A stretch of 64,000 nucleotides of DNA, taken from NCBI RefSeq assembly GCF_010233585.1, contig NZ_CP045997.1:6347545-6411544 (forward strand), in the 5' to 3' direction. Position 1 is the stretch's first letter, and each line of letters opens with the position of its first letter. Positions 1-8,791 of the stretch are shown here, in pieces. Source of the stretch: Spirosoma endbachense (lineage in GTDB: Bacteria; Bacteroidota; Bacteroidia; Cytophagales; Spirosomataceae). The notes under the pieces were generated by a model. The model did no database searches. It had not been told where the DNA came from and was given only the letters and a program-made list of their open reading frames with translations. A program made the position numbers and the translations under genes.

Positions 1-117
1 TTGACAATGAATCTACTGCATCGATTGAAGCCGAAGAATATGGCAGCTCAACTGGACAATTTTGCCGATGAATTTTCTTCACTAATTCAGTTTATGCAAG
101 TGGAGGCTGTTTTATAA
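1..117 (+). CDS. C-terminal end of an unidentified protein (partial)
   Basis: An open frame runs in from the window edge and stops at TAA 115-117, giving 38 residues with no start. The tail is amphipathic (KNMAAQLDNFADEFSSLIQF) and looks helical, but I recognise no family. The stop overlaps the end of the convergent Zn-ribbon gene by six bases. It could be chance, but the residue composition looks coding. Nothing can be said of its function. Confidence 0.4.
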   Translation: MTMNLLHRLKPKNMAAQLDNFADEFSSLIQFMQVEAVL

Positions 118-423
118 GAAAGCCCTGTAGCAAAATATAAATAACTTTCCACTTTGTGTACTGAAGATGAAAGTATGGTAATCAAAATTAAATCCAGCAG
201 TTTCGAGATTTTTCCTGCTTACTTTAATTTTCCTATTACCTTGAGGGTTTAAATAGGCTAATATAGGGCGATTCTTCTTCAGTATATGGTTAATCGTCTT
301 AAGCACAATAGTATCCTCACTCTTTACACGATTGTTGAAGTTATTCCGACAACCATCATTGCAAAATTTTTTATCCGATCTCCCCCTCACCAGGTGGCCG
401 CATTCTAAACATAAACGTTCCAA
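112..423 (-). CDS. Small Zn-ribbon protein of unknown function
   Basis: A 103-residue protein starting MERLCLECG. Four cysteines in two pairs (CLEC at residues 5-8 and CNDGC at 21-25) form a treble-clef or Zn-ribbon at the N-terminus. The rest is basic with a predicted alpha/beta pattern (KVSRKNLETAGFNFDY, then FIFCY near the end). This N-terminus and the GFNF..FIFCY tail match a common small Bacteroidota family of unknown role that I know only as hypothetical proteins. Relatives I recall run about ten residues further after FCY, so this copy may have a shortened C-terminus; that is from memory, not alignment. It stands alone and converges on the partial gene at the edge. Confidence 0.7.
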   Translation of the reverse strand: MERLCLECGHLVRGRSDKKFCNDGCRNNFNNRVKSEDTIVLKTINHILKKNRPILAYLNPQGNRKIKVSRKNLETAGFNFDYHTFIFSTQSGKLFIFCYRAFL

Positions 424-658
424 AATTGATATTTTTATTTCTTCATTATTTGATGATATGGCTAAAAATAATAAATAATTTTCGATTCATAAAATTTTAC
501 ACGGGCGCTTTACATTTTTAACTATTATTCGTGTATAAGCGTTTATTACCGGTTAATTATGTGTGGGTCATTAACTTTATACCTCTTTGTTAAACGCAGG
601 ACCCTGGATAATAGCTCCAGTATTTGACAAAGCCGAAAAATATTGAACCCAAGCAAAC

Positions 659-2065
659 ATGAAAACCGTAGCACTTTACGCATTATTGCTTTTTTATTCA
701 CTGTCATTATGGGCGCGGAACACCGTTTCGATGATACCCGAAAAGGGGAAGGGACCATCAACTAACCATAAAACAAAACTTAATATTTTACACATTCATG
801 CTGACGATTTTAAAGCTGATGCTCTGCATTTATTGGGTAATAAGGATGTACATACACCTAATTTAGATAAGCTGGTAGAAAAAGGATTTCATTTTTCTAG
901 AGCATACACCATGGGCTCAATGATTGGAGCTGTTTGTCTTCCTAGCAGAACCATGATGTTGACAGGCCGTTCCTGGTTAAGGATACCAGGACAAAAAGCT
1001 GCTGCGGATAATGCCAGTGACTCCAATACCTTTCTACCGAAAGTTATGGAGCATACGGGCTATCAAACTTGGCATTACGGTAAGGGGGGGAATGAATTTA
1101 CAGCAGGTGTAAAAGCCTTTCAAACAAACATAATTGATGAAGCAAGGGGACAGCAAAGGGCTGAGAGCAGTAAAAATTTAGCTGATAAAACCATTGAATT
1201 CCTTAAAACACGTTCGAATAATAAAGAGAGCAGTCCATTTTATATCTATCTGGCTCCGCCGGTTCCTCACGATCCAAGAATTGCTGAAACCAAGTTCCAC
1301 GAAATGTATCAGGCAGATACCATTAAACTTTCTCCTTCATTTATGCCGTTACATCCATTTGATAATGGCGACATGAAAGTTCGGGATGAAACACTTGCAC
1401 CTTGGCCCAGAACAGCACAGGACACCAAAAAACAATTGGCTGAATATTATGCGTGTATTACGGGGCTTGATTACCATATAGGCCGAATCTTTGATGCCCT
1501 AAAAGAATCGAATCAGTGGGAGAATACCATAATCATCTTTAGTGGAGATAATGGTCTATCGATGGGTGATCATGGTTTATTTGGAAAGCAGAATTTGTAT
1601 GAATTTGGAGGGATGCATGTTCCATTGGTGTTTTTTGGCCCAGGGATTCCAAAAGGCAAATCAGATGCATTGGTTTATCTAATGGATGTCTTTCCTACGA
1701 TAGCCGGAATTGGTAATGCTCCATTACCGGATAAAGTGGAAGGTAAGCCACTGATGCCAATCATCACCGGAAAGAGTCAGAAAGTTCGACAGTTGATGTA
1801 TACCGGATATAAAAACTGTATGAGATCCATCCGAAATGAAAATTGGAAATTAATCCGATACCCTTTAATCAATCATACCCAGTTGTTTGATCTGGAGAAT
1901 GATCCACATGAATTAAATGACTTGTCTGGCCAATCGAGCAAAAAAGGTTTGATTGAAAAGATGATAAAATTATTAACGCAGGAAATGACAACATACGCTG
2001 ATGATGCGCCATTAGTAGTAGACAAACCTCTAAAAAAAGATTGGAATCCGACTGCTGATAAATGA
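659..2065 (+). CDS. Secreted sulfatase (arylsulfatase-type)
   Basis: A 468-residue sulfatase that hydrolyses a sulfate ester. Residues 1-19 form a Sec signal peptide, so it is periplasmic or exported. The sulfatase signature C-x-P-S-R is present (CLPSRTMMLTGR, Cys93), and this Cys is normally converted to formylglycine by a separate maturase, which is not in this window. Metal-site residues are visible: the early HADD motif (about residue 47) and GDNG plus GDHG near 296-305. The C-terminal part (LFDLENDPHELNDLS) is also typical. No polysaccharide-utilisation genes adjoin it, so the substrate is unknown. The gene is clearly more A+T-rich than the helicase downstream and sits beside decayed genes, which suggests acquired DNA. 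Confidence 0.93.
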   Translation: MKTVALYALLLFYSLSLWARNTVSMIPEKGKGPSTNHKTKLNILHIHADDFKADALHLLGNKDVHTPNLDKLVEKGFHFSRAYTMGSMIGAVCLPSRTMMLTGRSWLRIPGQKAAADNASDSNTFLPKVMEHTGYQTWHYGKGGNEFTAGVKAFQTNIIDEARGQQRAESSKNLADKTIEFLKTRSNNKESSPFYIYLAPPVPHDPRIAETKFHEMYQADTIKLSPSFMPLHPFDNGDMKVRDETLAPWPRTAQDTKKQLAEYYACITGLDYHIGRIFDALKESNQWENTIIIFSGDNGLSMGDHGLFGKQNLYEFGGMHVPLVFFGPGIPKGKSDALVYLMDVFPTIAGIGNAPLPDKVEGKPLMPIITGKSQKVRQLMYTGYKNCMRSIRNENWKLIRYPLINHTQLFDLENDPHELNDLSGQSSKKGLIEKMIKLLTQEMTTYADDAPLVVDKPLKKDWNPTADK

Positions 2066-2271
2066 TGAATCTGACTAATTGCCACCCATCGTGAAAACCT
2101 GTTTGGTTTTATTCCTATTGCCTTCTGTATACTGAATTTTGCAACTGACTAAATCAGAAAGATTACAAACTGGGATCTATGAAGCTAAAAATGGCACTAA
2201 ATACTTCAGAACAGATATTGTTATAAGTGAGGTTGCATTTTAAGGAGCCGAAGTACCTAGATGCTTCAAAC

Positions 2272-2316
2272 AAAGCCATTCTAAAAGATAATTAAATCAC
2301 CTTTTAGAATGGCTTT
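2272..2316. terminator. 16-bp hairpin terminator
   Basis: Perfect inverted repeat: AAAGCCATTCTAAAAG at 2272-2287 and its complement at 2301-2316, 13-base loop, then a T run on the plus strand. It lies 200 bases after the sulfatase and 11 bases beyond the end of the decayed minus-strand barrel gene, so it may have served that gene. Confidence 0.75.
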
Positions 2317-2326
2317 TTTATGTTTT

Positions 2327-2686
2327 TTATAATCTATCGGTTATATATGCATATGCATTGATTCTGGCTGCCGGACTGAAATAATACCAATTAGCTGCAT
2401 TTAGCTCATAATCTAAACTGTATTTTTTGGTTTAATTGAAATTGTTAATCCCTAGAGATAAATCTAATTTAATAGTTTCGAATTTTAGACTTCTTTTTCC
2501 GATTTTCGGCTCTACTAATTGCTGTTTATTTGAAAAAACAATATTCGTATCATTAAGGGGAATGGAAGAGGTATAGTTCTGCTGTGCGAAAAATTAAAAT
2601 CTCTTATTAAACTGAAACTCTAAACTGTTTACTATACTGTTGGCAGGTAGCCTGTAAGTTTGTTGCCTGAAAAATTGGCGTTGCCA
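2327..2686 (-). pseudogene. Decayed C-terminus of a TonB-receptor-like outer-membrane barrel
   Basis: One minus-strand frame from 2686 to 2327 reads as about 120 codons of beta-barrel-like protein interrupted by only two internal TAA codons (at about 2596 and 2434). Recognisable pieces are RLPANSIVNSLEFQFNKRF, then KLDLSLGINNFN, then YELNAANWYYFSPAARINAY and a final YAYITDRL before TAA 2329-2327. Alternating polar and hydrophobic strands with an aromatic-rich last strand are what the end of a TonB-dependent receptor looks like. No start or plug domain remains. I call it a relic of a Bacteroidota outer-membrane receptor. Parent family and substrate cannot be told. Confidence 0.6.
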
Positions 2687-2739
2687 TTAATGAAATTCTC
2701 AAATTTAAAGAGCGGTAATCTTACCAATATAAGCCCCGT

Positions 2740-2835
2740 GAGGGATTGTTGCAGGAAACCGTTGCTGACGATGGACAGTATCATCAATAAAGTGATACCA
2801 GCGATGCGAATCCATCTGTCATTCAGTGTATACAA
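2740..2835 (-). pseudogene. Relic of a LytS-type sensor kinase N-terminus
   Basis: The minus strand from 2835 begins MYTLNDRWIRIAGITLLM and continues hydrophobic. This resembles the starts of the intact kinases here (MNVLNDKKIRIIG at 36446 and the PNDKWFRIIGIPV segment of the kinase starting at 55821). After about 30 residues the reading changes character and runs to a stop at 2632 with no kinase domain. I infer a promoter-proximal scrap of a duplicated kinase gene, joined to barrel-gene debris downstream. Confidence 0.5.
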
Positions 2836-3093
2836 ACGGAAAGGTCTTTAGGCGTGGATGCAAAGATAAGCTCGCGGAGATACATCAGCGTATTCATGCC
2901 ATAGCTTCCAGAGGCCGAAAGGACAAAACGGAGCTGGTATACACATTGGCCGTTTGGGGCTATTGATCAGATTTTTCTCCGGTACTTTCAGGGGTTGGAA
3001 ATTACAGAAAACGTATCGAAACCTGTTTGCAAGCCGCTGATAGACTTGTTTGGATCATGTACGTTTCAATCCGGTCGTAACCAAATTTTTTCG

Positions 3094-3101
3094 TAGTTTT
3101 G
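3094..3101 (+). promoter_or_regulatory. -7 element TAGTTTTG before the helicase gene
   Basis: TAGTTTTG fits the Bacteroidota -7 consensus TAnnTTTG exactly. It lies inside the longest open frame of the helicase gene, which argues that translation starts later, at ATG 3191, leaving a leader of about 80 bases. Confidence 0.55.
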
Positions 3102-3111
3102 GTTGTTATAT

Positions 3112-3188
3112 AAAGACGCCGGATGCTGGACATCATACACTGGACTTTCGTCAAATCCAGCATCCAGCGCCTGATGTCCAACGTCTTT
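3112..3188 (+). repeat. Nested inverted repeats in the helicase leader
   Basis: Three arms pair with three others in 77 bases: AAAGACG 3112-3118 with 3182-3188, GGATGCTGGA 3121-3130 with 3156-3165, and TGGACATCA 3127-3135 with 3172-3180. The last two share bases 3127-3130, so they are mutually exclusive. The structure ends two bases before the chosen start codon at 3191. Confidence 0.6.
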
Positions 3189-3190
3189 GT

Positions 3191-5485
3191 ATGGTTGATT
3201 ACATTTCTGGATTGAATGACCCCCAGCGGGAAGCCGTGATGCACGGCGATGGACCGCTGATGATTATAGCTGGTGCCGGTTCGGGCAAAACACGCGTTCT
3301 GACGTATCGTATTGCCCACCTGATTGAAAATGGTGTAGATCCTTTCCGGATTCTGTCACTGACGTTTACCAATAAAGCAGCCGGTGAGATGCGTCATCGG
3401 ATCGAAAAGGTTGTTGGCACAGAAGCGCGTAATATCTGGATGGGTACATTCCACTCCGTATTCGCCAAAATTCTGAGGATCGAAGCAAAAGCCATCGGCT
3501 ATACCAGCAATTTTTCCATCTATGACACCGACGACTCTAAGTCGCTGTTGCGTAGTATTATTAAGGAAATGGCGCTCGACGACAAGGTTTACCGCGTCAA
3601 TAGCGTCTTCGGGCGGATTTCGGGCGCTAAAAACCGGCTCATTGGTCCCGACGATTACATTAACAATGCCGTGATTCAGGCAGACGATGAGGGTGCCCGA
3701 ATGCCTCACATTGGTCGCATTTACAAACAGTATGCAATTCGTTGCTTTGCGGCCAACGCCATGGATTTCGACGATCTGTTGTTCAATACCAATGTGCTGT
3801 TCCGTGACCATTTAGACATTCTGAACAAATACCAGCATAAGTTTCAGCATGTTATGGTCGATGAGTTTCAGGATACCAACGTTTCGCAATACCTGATCAC
3901 ACGCAAACTGGCGGCTGTTCACCAGAATATCTGTATTGTCGGTGACGATGCCCAGAGTATTTATGCGTTCCGGGGCGCTAACATCGAAAATATCCTCAAC
4001 TTTCAGCGCGATTACGGTAAAGAAAACGTCAAAATTGTCAAGCTTGAGCAGAACTATCGTTCCACCAAAACCATTGTGCAGGCGGCAAACTCCATCATTT
4101 CCCGCAATAAGAACCAACTTGAGAAGCACGTTTTCACCGATAATGAAGAGGGTTCATTGATCGAGATTATCAAAGCATCGTCGGACAATGAAGAAGGGCG
4201 GCTGGTGGCTTCGTCAATTTTTGAGGCCAAGATGAACGGATCGCTCACAAACAACGATTTTGCGATTCTCTATCGGACTAACGCGCAGTCGCGGGCGTTT
4301 GAAGAAGCGCTTCGGAAGGTGAGCATCAAGTATCGAATTATTGGCGGCCTGTCTTTCTACCAACGCAAGGAAATCAAGGATCTGATTGGCTATCTTCGGT
4401 TTACGGTCAATCAGCAGGACGAAGAAGCCTTCAAACGGATTATAAACCTGCCCAAGCGCGGCATTGGCGATACTACCGTTGCCAAAATCAGTGTCATAGC
4501 CGCCGAAAAAGAGGATTCGATCTGGGAAATTGTAGCCGACATTGGTAAGCACATTGCCGGACGGTCGACTTTCGCTATCGAAAGCTTTGCTACCCTGATT
4601 AAGAGCTTCAAACTACTTCTCGACCAGAAAGATGCCTTTGAAGTTGCTTCACACATTGCCAAAACGTCGGGTTTGCTGAAGGAGTTATATGACGATAAGA
4701 CCGTTGAAGGGCTGGCTCGTTACGAAAACGTTCAGGAATTGCTGAATGCCATTAAGGAATTTGTCGATAATCCAGATAACGAAGACAAAACCCTCAGCGC
4801 ATTTCTGCAATCGGTCTCGCTGTTGACAACGGCCGACGAAAAAGAAGACGACGGCGACAATGACAAGGTAACCCTGATGACCATTCACGCGGCTAAGGGA
4901 CTCGAATTCAAAAATGTCCACATTGTTGGTCTGGAAGAGGATCTGTTCCCGAGTCAGATGATGCTCGAAAGCCGCAATGATCTGGAGGAGGAACGGCGTC
5001 TGTTTTACGTGGCCGTTACGCGTGCCGAAAAACGACTGACCATGTCTTATGCCGAAACCCGCTATCATTACGGGCGGCTGAAGATGTGTGAACCGAGCCG
5101 GTTTCTGCTGGAAATGGACCAACAGTATCTGAAAGTGTCAAAGCAACGTTCGGCCCCCAGCCGGCTGGACTTCGATCGTCCGGAGCGGGATAAGAGCGAA
5201 AGCACATCGACTGGTTCGATGAGTTTTGTGCGGTCGCTGGCGCAGAAAACCGCCCGGTCACAAACTCCTCAATCAGCTGCCTCGCACACGCCTTCGCCCG
5301 ATTTTGCGCCTACCAGCACGGCAGATCTTGCGGCTGGCCAACGTGTTGAGCATGCTAAATTTGGGTTTGGAACGGTGAAAAATGTAGATGTTAATGGTAC
5401 CGAACGTAAAGCGACCATCCAGTTTGAGACCGCCGGTGAGAAAGTGCTGTTGCTGAGCTTTGCGAAACTACGGGTGGTGGGGTAG
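3191..5485 (+). CDS. pcrA: UvrD/PcrA-type ATP-dependent DNA helicase
   Basis: A 764-residue superfamily 1A 3'-5' helicase acting in repair and in clearing replication conflicts. Walker A GAGSGKT lies at residues 28-34. Motif II VDEFQDTN lies near 223, followed by GDDAQSIYAFRGA, QNYRST, and the late motifs TIHAAKGLEF and YVAVTRAEKRL. The C-terminal 50 residues (RVEHAKFGFGTV) form the small Tudor-like domain of PcrA that binds RNA polymerase. I chose ATG 3191 (MVDYISGLNDPQ) because family members begin there and a promoter element and hairpins lie in the 47-codon upstream extension. It stands alone between relics and the OmpA gene. Confidence 0.95.
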   Translation: MVDYISGLNDPQREAVMHGDGPLMIIAGAGSGKTRVLTYRIAHLIENGVDPFRILSLTFTNKAAGEMRHRIEKVVGTEARNIWMGTFHSVFAKILRIEAKAIGYTSNFSIYDTDDSKSLLRSIIKEMALDDKVYRVNSVFGRISGAKNRLIGPDDYINNAVIQADDEGARMPHIGRIYKQYAIRCFAANAMDFDDLLFNTNVLFRDHLDILNKYQHKFQHVMVDEFQDTNVSQYLITRKLAAVHQNICIVGDDAQSIYAFRGANIENILNFQRDYGKENVKIVKLEQNYRSTKTIVQAANSIISRNKNQLEKHVFTDNEEGSLIEIIKASSDNEEGRLVASSIFEAKMNGSLTNNDFAILYRTNAQSRAFEEALRKVSIKYRIIGGLSFYQRKEIKDLIGYLRFTVNQQDEEAFKRIINLPKRGIGDTTVAKISVIAAEKEDSIWEIVADIGKHIAGRSTFAIESFATLIKSFKLLLDQKDAFEVASHIAKTSGLLKELYDDKTVEGLARYENVQELLNAIKEFVDNPDNEDKTLSAFLQSVSLLTTADEKEDDGDNDKVTLMTIHAAKGLEFKNVHIVGLEEDLFPSQMMLESRNDLEEERRLFYVAVTRAEKRLTMSYAETRYHYGRLKMCEPSRFLLEMDQQYLKVSKQRSAPSRLDFDRPERDKSESTSTGSMSFVRSLAQKTARSQTPQSAASHTPSPDFAPTSTADLAAGQRVEHAKFGFGTVKNVDVNGTERKATIQFETAGEKVLLLSFAKLRVVG

Positions 5486-5630
5486 AATAAAAGACACCTC
5501 AATTTGTATCGTGGAAGTAGTGGCAGTCAACTTTGCCTACAATAGATACGGTCAGAGATTCAGTGTATACAAAACTCGTCTCATTCGTCGTTTTCACTAC
5601 AGATTATCCCACTATCCTTTGCTTTATAGT

Positions 5631-7286
5631 ATGAATGCCAACGGTACTGTTGCCGCTAGTCTGATTTTTTTGCTGCTTTCCCTGACAGTCAGTGGTCAAG
5701 CCGGTGAACCTGTGCGGGGACGAGATTCTACAAAATCTACCACTGCGTCGGATACCAAAGTTGAAAATATTGGTAATCAGGTCAATTCAGAGTATAACGA
5801 GATCAATCCGATGATTTCGCCTGATGGCAAGACGCTTTATTTTGCCCGGATCAGCCACCCGAATAATACGCATGGCGTTAAAGGAAGTCAGGATATCTGG
5901 TATTCTGACTTCGATGCTACCAGTAAGAAATGGGGACCGGCCCGGCGCATGGGTTTTCCGCTCAATAAAGACGAATATAACTGTGCCTACAGCATTACGC
6001 CCGACGGCAATACAATGCTCATCAAAGGGCAATATGTGAACGGTACCTACGAAACGCGTGGCTTTTCGATTAGTAAACGTACGGCCAGTGGTTGGACTCC
6101 TCCGCAAAAAATAGACATCCCGAACTACGTGAACATGAGCAAAGGCCAATTCGACTGTGGGTTCATGTCGGCTGATGGAAAGGTGTTACTGATGGCGTTC
6201 AGTGAGAAAAAAAACAGCAAAGAAGACGATCTCTACGTTAGTTTTCGGCAGAAAGATGGCTCCTGGACAAAACCAATGGATCTGGGTTCAGAAGTGAATA
6301 CCAAGTTCACCGAAACAACCCCGTTTCTGGCCCCAGATGGAGCAACGCTTTATTTTTCGAGCAATCGCGAAGGAGGGCTGGGGAGTAATGATATTTACGT
6401 CTGTAAACGCGTTGATAAAACCTGGAAACACTGGTCGAAGCCCGTTAATCTTGGCCCAAAAGTCAATACCGATGGCTACGATGCTTATTACACCTTAGCG
6501 GCCTCGGGTGACTACGCCTACCTGACGACCTTCAAAAATACACTTGGTAAAGGTGATATCGTCCGCGTAAAATTAGCGGATGATCAACCCACTAACCAGC
6601 CGGGTAAACTGGGCGGAGGAGATGATATAGCCGGTAAATCCGATATTACCCGTCCAGATCCAGTAGCGCTCATCAGTGGTAAGGTGATCAATCAAAAAAC
6701 GGGTAAACCCATTGAAGCCCGAATTGTCTACCAAACATTGCCCGATGGTGCCGAAGCGGGCGAAGCGACTTCTGACCCCGTTACCGGCGAATATAAAATC
6801 GTGTTGCCTTATGGTCAGAAATACAGCATGAGAGCCATTGCCAAAGACTTTATTGCCGAAGGCGACAATGTAGATTTGACCCAGACGAAGGGATTTCAGG
6901 AGATAAAAGGCCAGGAATTAAAGCTGGTTCCGATCGAGGTAGGTGAGTCAGTAAGACTAAACAATATTTTCTTTGATACTGGCAAAGCCGAACTTCGCCC
7001 CGAATCAGGTCCGGAACTTGACCGTCTGGTGACTACGCTGAATGAAGCGCCTAAATTAGTGATCGAAGTTCGGGGGCATACCGATAATACGGGTTCTAAC
7101 GAAATAAACGCTAAACTGTCTCAGGATCGCGCCGATGCCGTTCGCGAATACTTTATCAGCAAGGGAATCGAACCCGATCGAGTGGCCAGTAAAGGTTTTG
7201 GCGAAACCAAACCCGTTGCCACAAACGACACCGACGAAGGGCGGCAGAAGAACCGGCGGGTAGAGATTGCAATCGTTAAAAAGTAA
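5631..7286 (+). CDS. PD40 beta-propeller / OmpA-domain envelope protein
   Basis: A 551-residue exported protein. After a signal peptide (residues 1-23) come PD40/WD40-like blades with SPDGKTLYF, TPDGNTMLI, APDGATLYFSSNREGG motifs. A carboxypeptidase-regulatory-like beta-sandwich follows (SGKVINQKTGKPIEA). The C-terminus is an OmpA peptidoglycan-binding domain (NNIFFDTGKAELRPES, GHTDNTGSNEINAKLSQDRA, GRQKNRRVEI). The layout matches the Bacteroidota OmpA-PD40 proteins that link the outer membrane to the wall, and some relatives belong to type IX secretion or gliding machinery; a role here is not shown. The open frame extends 57 codons upstream into the helicase gene, but ATG 5631 gives the signal peptide. 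Confidence 0.9.
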   Translation: MNANGTVAASLIFLLLSLTVSGQAGEPVRGRDSTKSTTASDTKVENIGNQVNSEYNEINPMISPDGKTLYFARISHPNNTHGVKGSQDIWYSDFDATSKKWGPARRMGFPLNKDEYNCAYSITPDGNTMLIKGQYVNGTYETRGFSISKRTASGWTPPQKIDIPNYVNMSKGQFDCGFMSADGKVLLMAFSEKKNSKEDDLYVSFRQKDGSWTKPMDLGSEVNTKFTETTPFLAPDGATLYFSSNREGGLGSNDIYVCKRVDKTWKHWSKPVNLGPKVNTDGYDAYYTLAASGDYAYLTTFKNTLGKGDIVRVKLADDQPTNQPGKLGGGDDIAGKSDITRPDPVALISGKVINQKTGKPIEARIVYQTLPDGAEAGEATSDPVTGEYKIVLPYGQKYSMRAIAKDFIAEGDNVDLTQTKGFQEIKGQELKLVPIEVGESVRLNNIFFDTGKAELRPESGPELDRLVTTLNEAPKLVIEVRGHTDNTGSNEINAKLSQDRADAVREYFISKGIEPDRVASKGFGETKPVATNDTDEGRQKNRRVEIAIVKK

Positions 7287-7337
7287 GGTATGGTTCGGGT
7301 TTACACGAGTTGGTGTCAACTACTGTAAGCCCGCTTG

Positions 7338-8096
7338 TTAATCCAGCCCTGGTCGTTGAAAAGCCCTGGCGTCGGGGAGTAACGTCTCTAATTCCCGGCG
7401 CAGACGACTCAATAGAGCCATCAGATCAAGTAAATCGTCGGTTTTTTCTGGAAAAAACTGAATAATTGTCTGCCAGGCCAGTAACGAACGATCGATACTA
7501 ACCAACACTAACTTTGCCTTTCCCAGGTGGTAGTTGGTAAGTTGTGGATCGTTGGTGGGCTCGGCCAGTGCCCGGAGCGCAGATTGCGTCTTAACCGGAA
7601 TTAATGTTCGATACCACCGAATCATTTCCCAGGCATCTTTCAGCGCGTGCAGCACGGGCATCGCTTCTTCCTGGGTTCGTATTCCCAATTCTACGTCTCT
7701 GATTTGTTGCTGACCAGCTTGTTCTAACAATCCTTTCTCCTCATCAAGCCAGAGGCCAGTCGTTCGTAAATAGTTGCTGGCAAGTTTTGACACCACCTGG
7801 CCCTGGTTGTCGATTCGTCGGACTGCCTTTTCTTCCAGAGCCAGCGCTTGTTCGTTCGTTGGCCCATCCGTATCAGTAAGGTTCTGGACGCGGGTTAGAT
7901 TCTCAACGTATTTTCTGGTCAGGTTGAGTGCTTCAGTCAACTGCTGAACCAGATCGTCGCCAGCGTTTGGGCGACTGGTTAATCCTGTTTCGTGTTGAAT
8001 TTGAAAACTTCGGCACCGGTTGGTAAACAAACAACGCTCACACCAGGCGTCACAGTAATTATAAATACCAGGAATTAAATCAGGTTGTATATTCAT
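7338..8096 (-). CDS. Hypothetical protein with N-terminal cysteine cluster
   Basis: About 252 residues, starting MNIQPDLIPGIYNYC (an alternative start lies five codons upstream). The first 30 residues hold four cysteines in the pattern C-x3-C-x2-C-x5-C within YNYCDAWCERCLFTNRC, suited to a metal or Fe-S site. The rest is helical and rich in charged residues. I recognise the cysteine cluster as a feature of conserved Bacteroidota hypotheticals but know no function. It converges on the OmpA gene, and its end lies 52 bases from that gene's stop. Confidence 0.75.
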   Translation of the reverse strand: MNIQPDLIPGIYNYCDAWCERCLFTNRCRSFQIQHETGLTSRPNAGDDLVQQLTEALNLTRKYVENLTRVQNLTDTDGPTNEQALALEEKAVRRIDNQGQVVSKLASNYLRTTGLWLDEEKGLLEQAGQQQIRDVELGIRTQEEAMPVLHALKDAWEMIRWYRTLIPVKTQSALRALAEPTNDPQLTNYHLGKAKLVLVSIDRSLLAWQTIIQFFPEKTDDLLDLMALLSRLRRELETLLPDARAFQRPGLD

Positions 8097-8332
8097 TTGC
8101 CAATAGGGCAATATATATAGTATTATTCTGTAAATATACGTTATTGCCGAATATTACAGTATCAGTGGGTATGGAAAAATATAGGGCAAATGGGGTGATA
8201 TAGTGTGAAAACAGTATTCCAACCATTCATCCGGCCGATGCTCCATTTAAAAGAAGGGAAGGTAGGTAATCCTAATTTCCGCCAGTTGCCTTTTTGTTTG
8301 GCCTATTTTTACCCCACACTAATTCTTACCCG

Positions 8333-8725
8333 ATGAAACAGGTTATTTTACTTTTTGTCTTTGCTTTATCGACACAGGCAGTTTCAGCACAAACGGCAGA
8401 TAAAGCACCTACGGCTTCTGCGTTGCAAATGAATACGTTAGACTCGCTGGCTAAATTGTCGCAGCAGTTTATTAACAGCAATCAGCCAGATTCCTTGTAT
8501 AGCTTGATGGGTACGGCATTTAAACAACAGATTTCTCTCGAGAAGATGAAGGAGATAATGGGTCAGTTTAAAAGCCAGTTAGGAAAATGGGATTCCCTGG
8601 AGTCGCAGGGCGTAAAAGACGGGATTGCCCGTTATAAGGCAACGTTTACCCAGTCGGCCCTCGATTTTTACATCAGTCAGGATAAACAGGGTAAGATTGA
8701 AACGTTTTTATTCAAGCCACTGTAA
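8333..8725 (+). CDS. Small exported DUF3887-like protein
   Basis: A 130-residue protein beginning MKQVILLFVFALSTQA, with a clear signal peptide to about residue 20 (VSAQ). The mature part (LSQQFINSNQPDSLYSLM, then GQFKSQLGKWDSLESQG and DFYISQDKQGKIETFLFKP) has the compact alpha/beta cone-like pattern of DUF3887, a domain often fused to serine hydrolases. Here it stands alone, so it may be a periplasmic binding or accessory module. ATG 8333 is preferred to an upstream in-frame start because the signal peptide begins there. No operon partner is evident. Confidence 0.72.
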   Translation: MKQVILLFVFALSTQAVSAQTADKAPTASALQMNTLDSLAKLSQQFINSNQPDSLYSLMGTAFKQQISLEKMKEIMGQFKSQLGKWDSLESQGVKDGIARYKATFTQSALDFYISQDKQGKIETFLFKPL

Positions 8726-8765
8726 GAATAGTCATGTCCTGAAGAGGGAGAGGTACATTTTACTG

Positions 8766-8773
8766 TATTTTTG
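8766..8773 (+). promoter_or_regulatory. -7 element TATTTTTG before the DUF3467 gene
   Basis: An exact TAnnTTTG match 18 bases before ATG 8792. It covers the alternative TTG start at 8771, so that start cannot be used if this is the promoter. The leader would be very short. Confidence 0.6.
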
Positions 8774-8791
8774 TCAAAAATAGCGCTTTAT

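Noticed and set aside
546..761. Minus-strand 71-residue frame over the start of the sulfatase
   Set aside because: It lies antisense to the signal peptide region and has no recognisable features; the plus-strand gene is certain.
2850..3050. Plus-strand frame with HQRIHAIASRGRKDK before the helicase leader
   Set aside because: It reads protein-like for about 40 codons but has no start or family; too short to support a call.
3050..3190. 47-codon N-terminal extension of the helicase gene
   Set aside because: It covers a promoter element and hairpins, and the family starts at the Met at 3191.
5460..5630. 57-codon extension of the OmpA-PD40 gene overlapping the helicase stop
   Set aside because: The signal peptide begins at 5631; the extension has no protein character.
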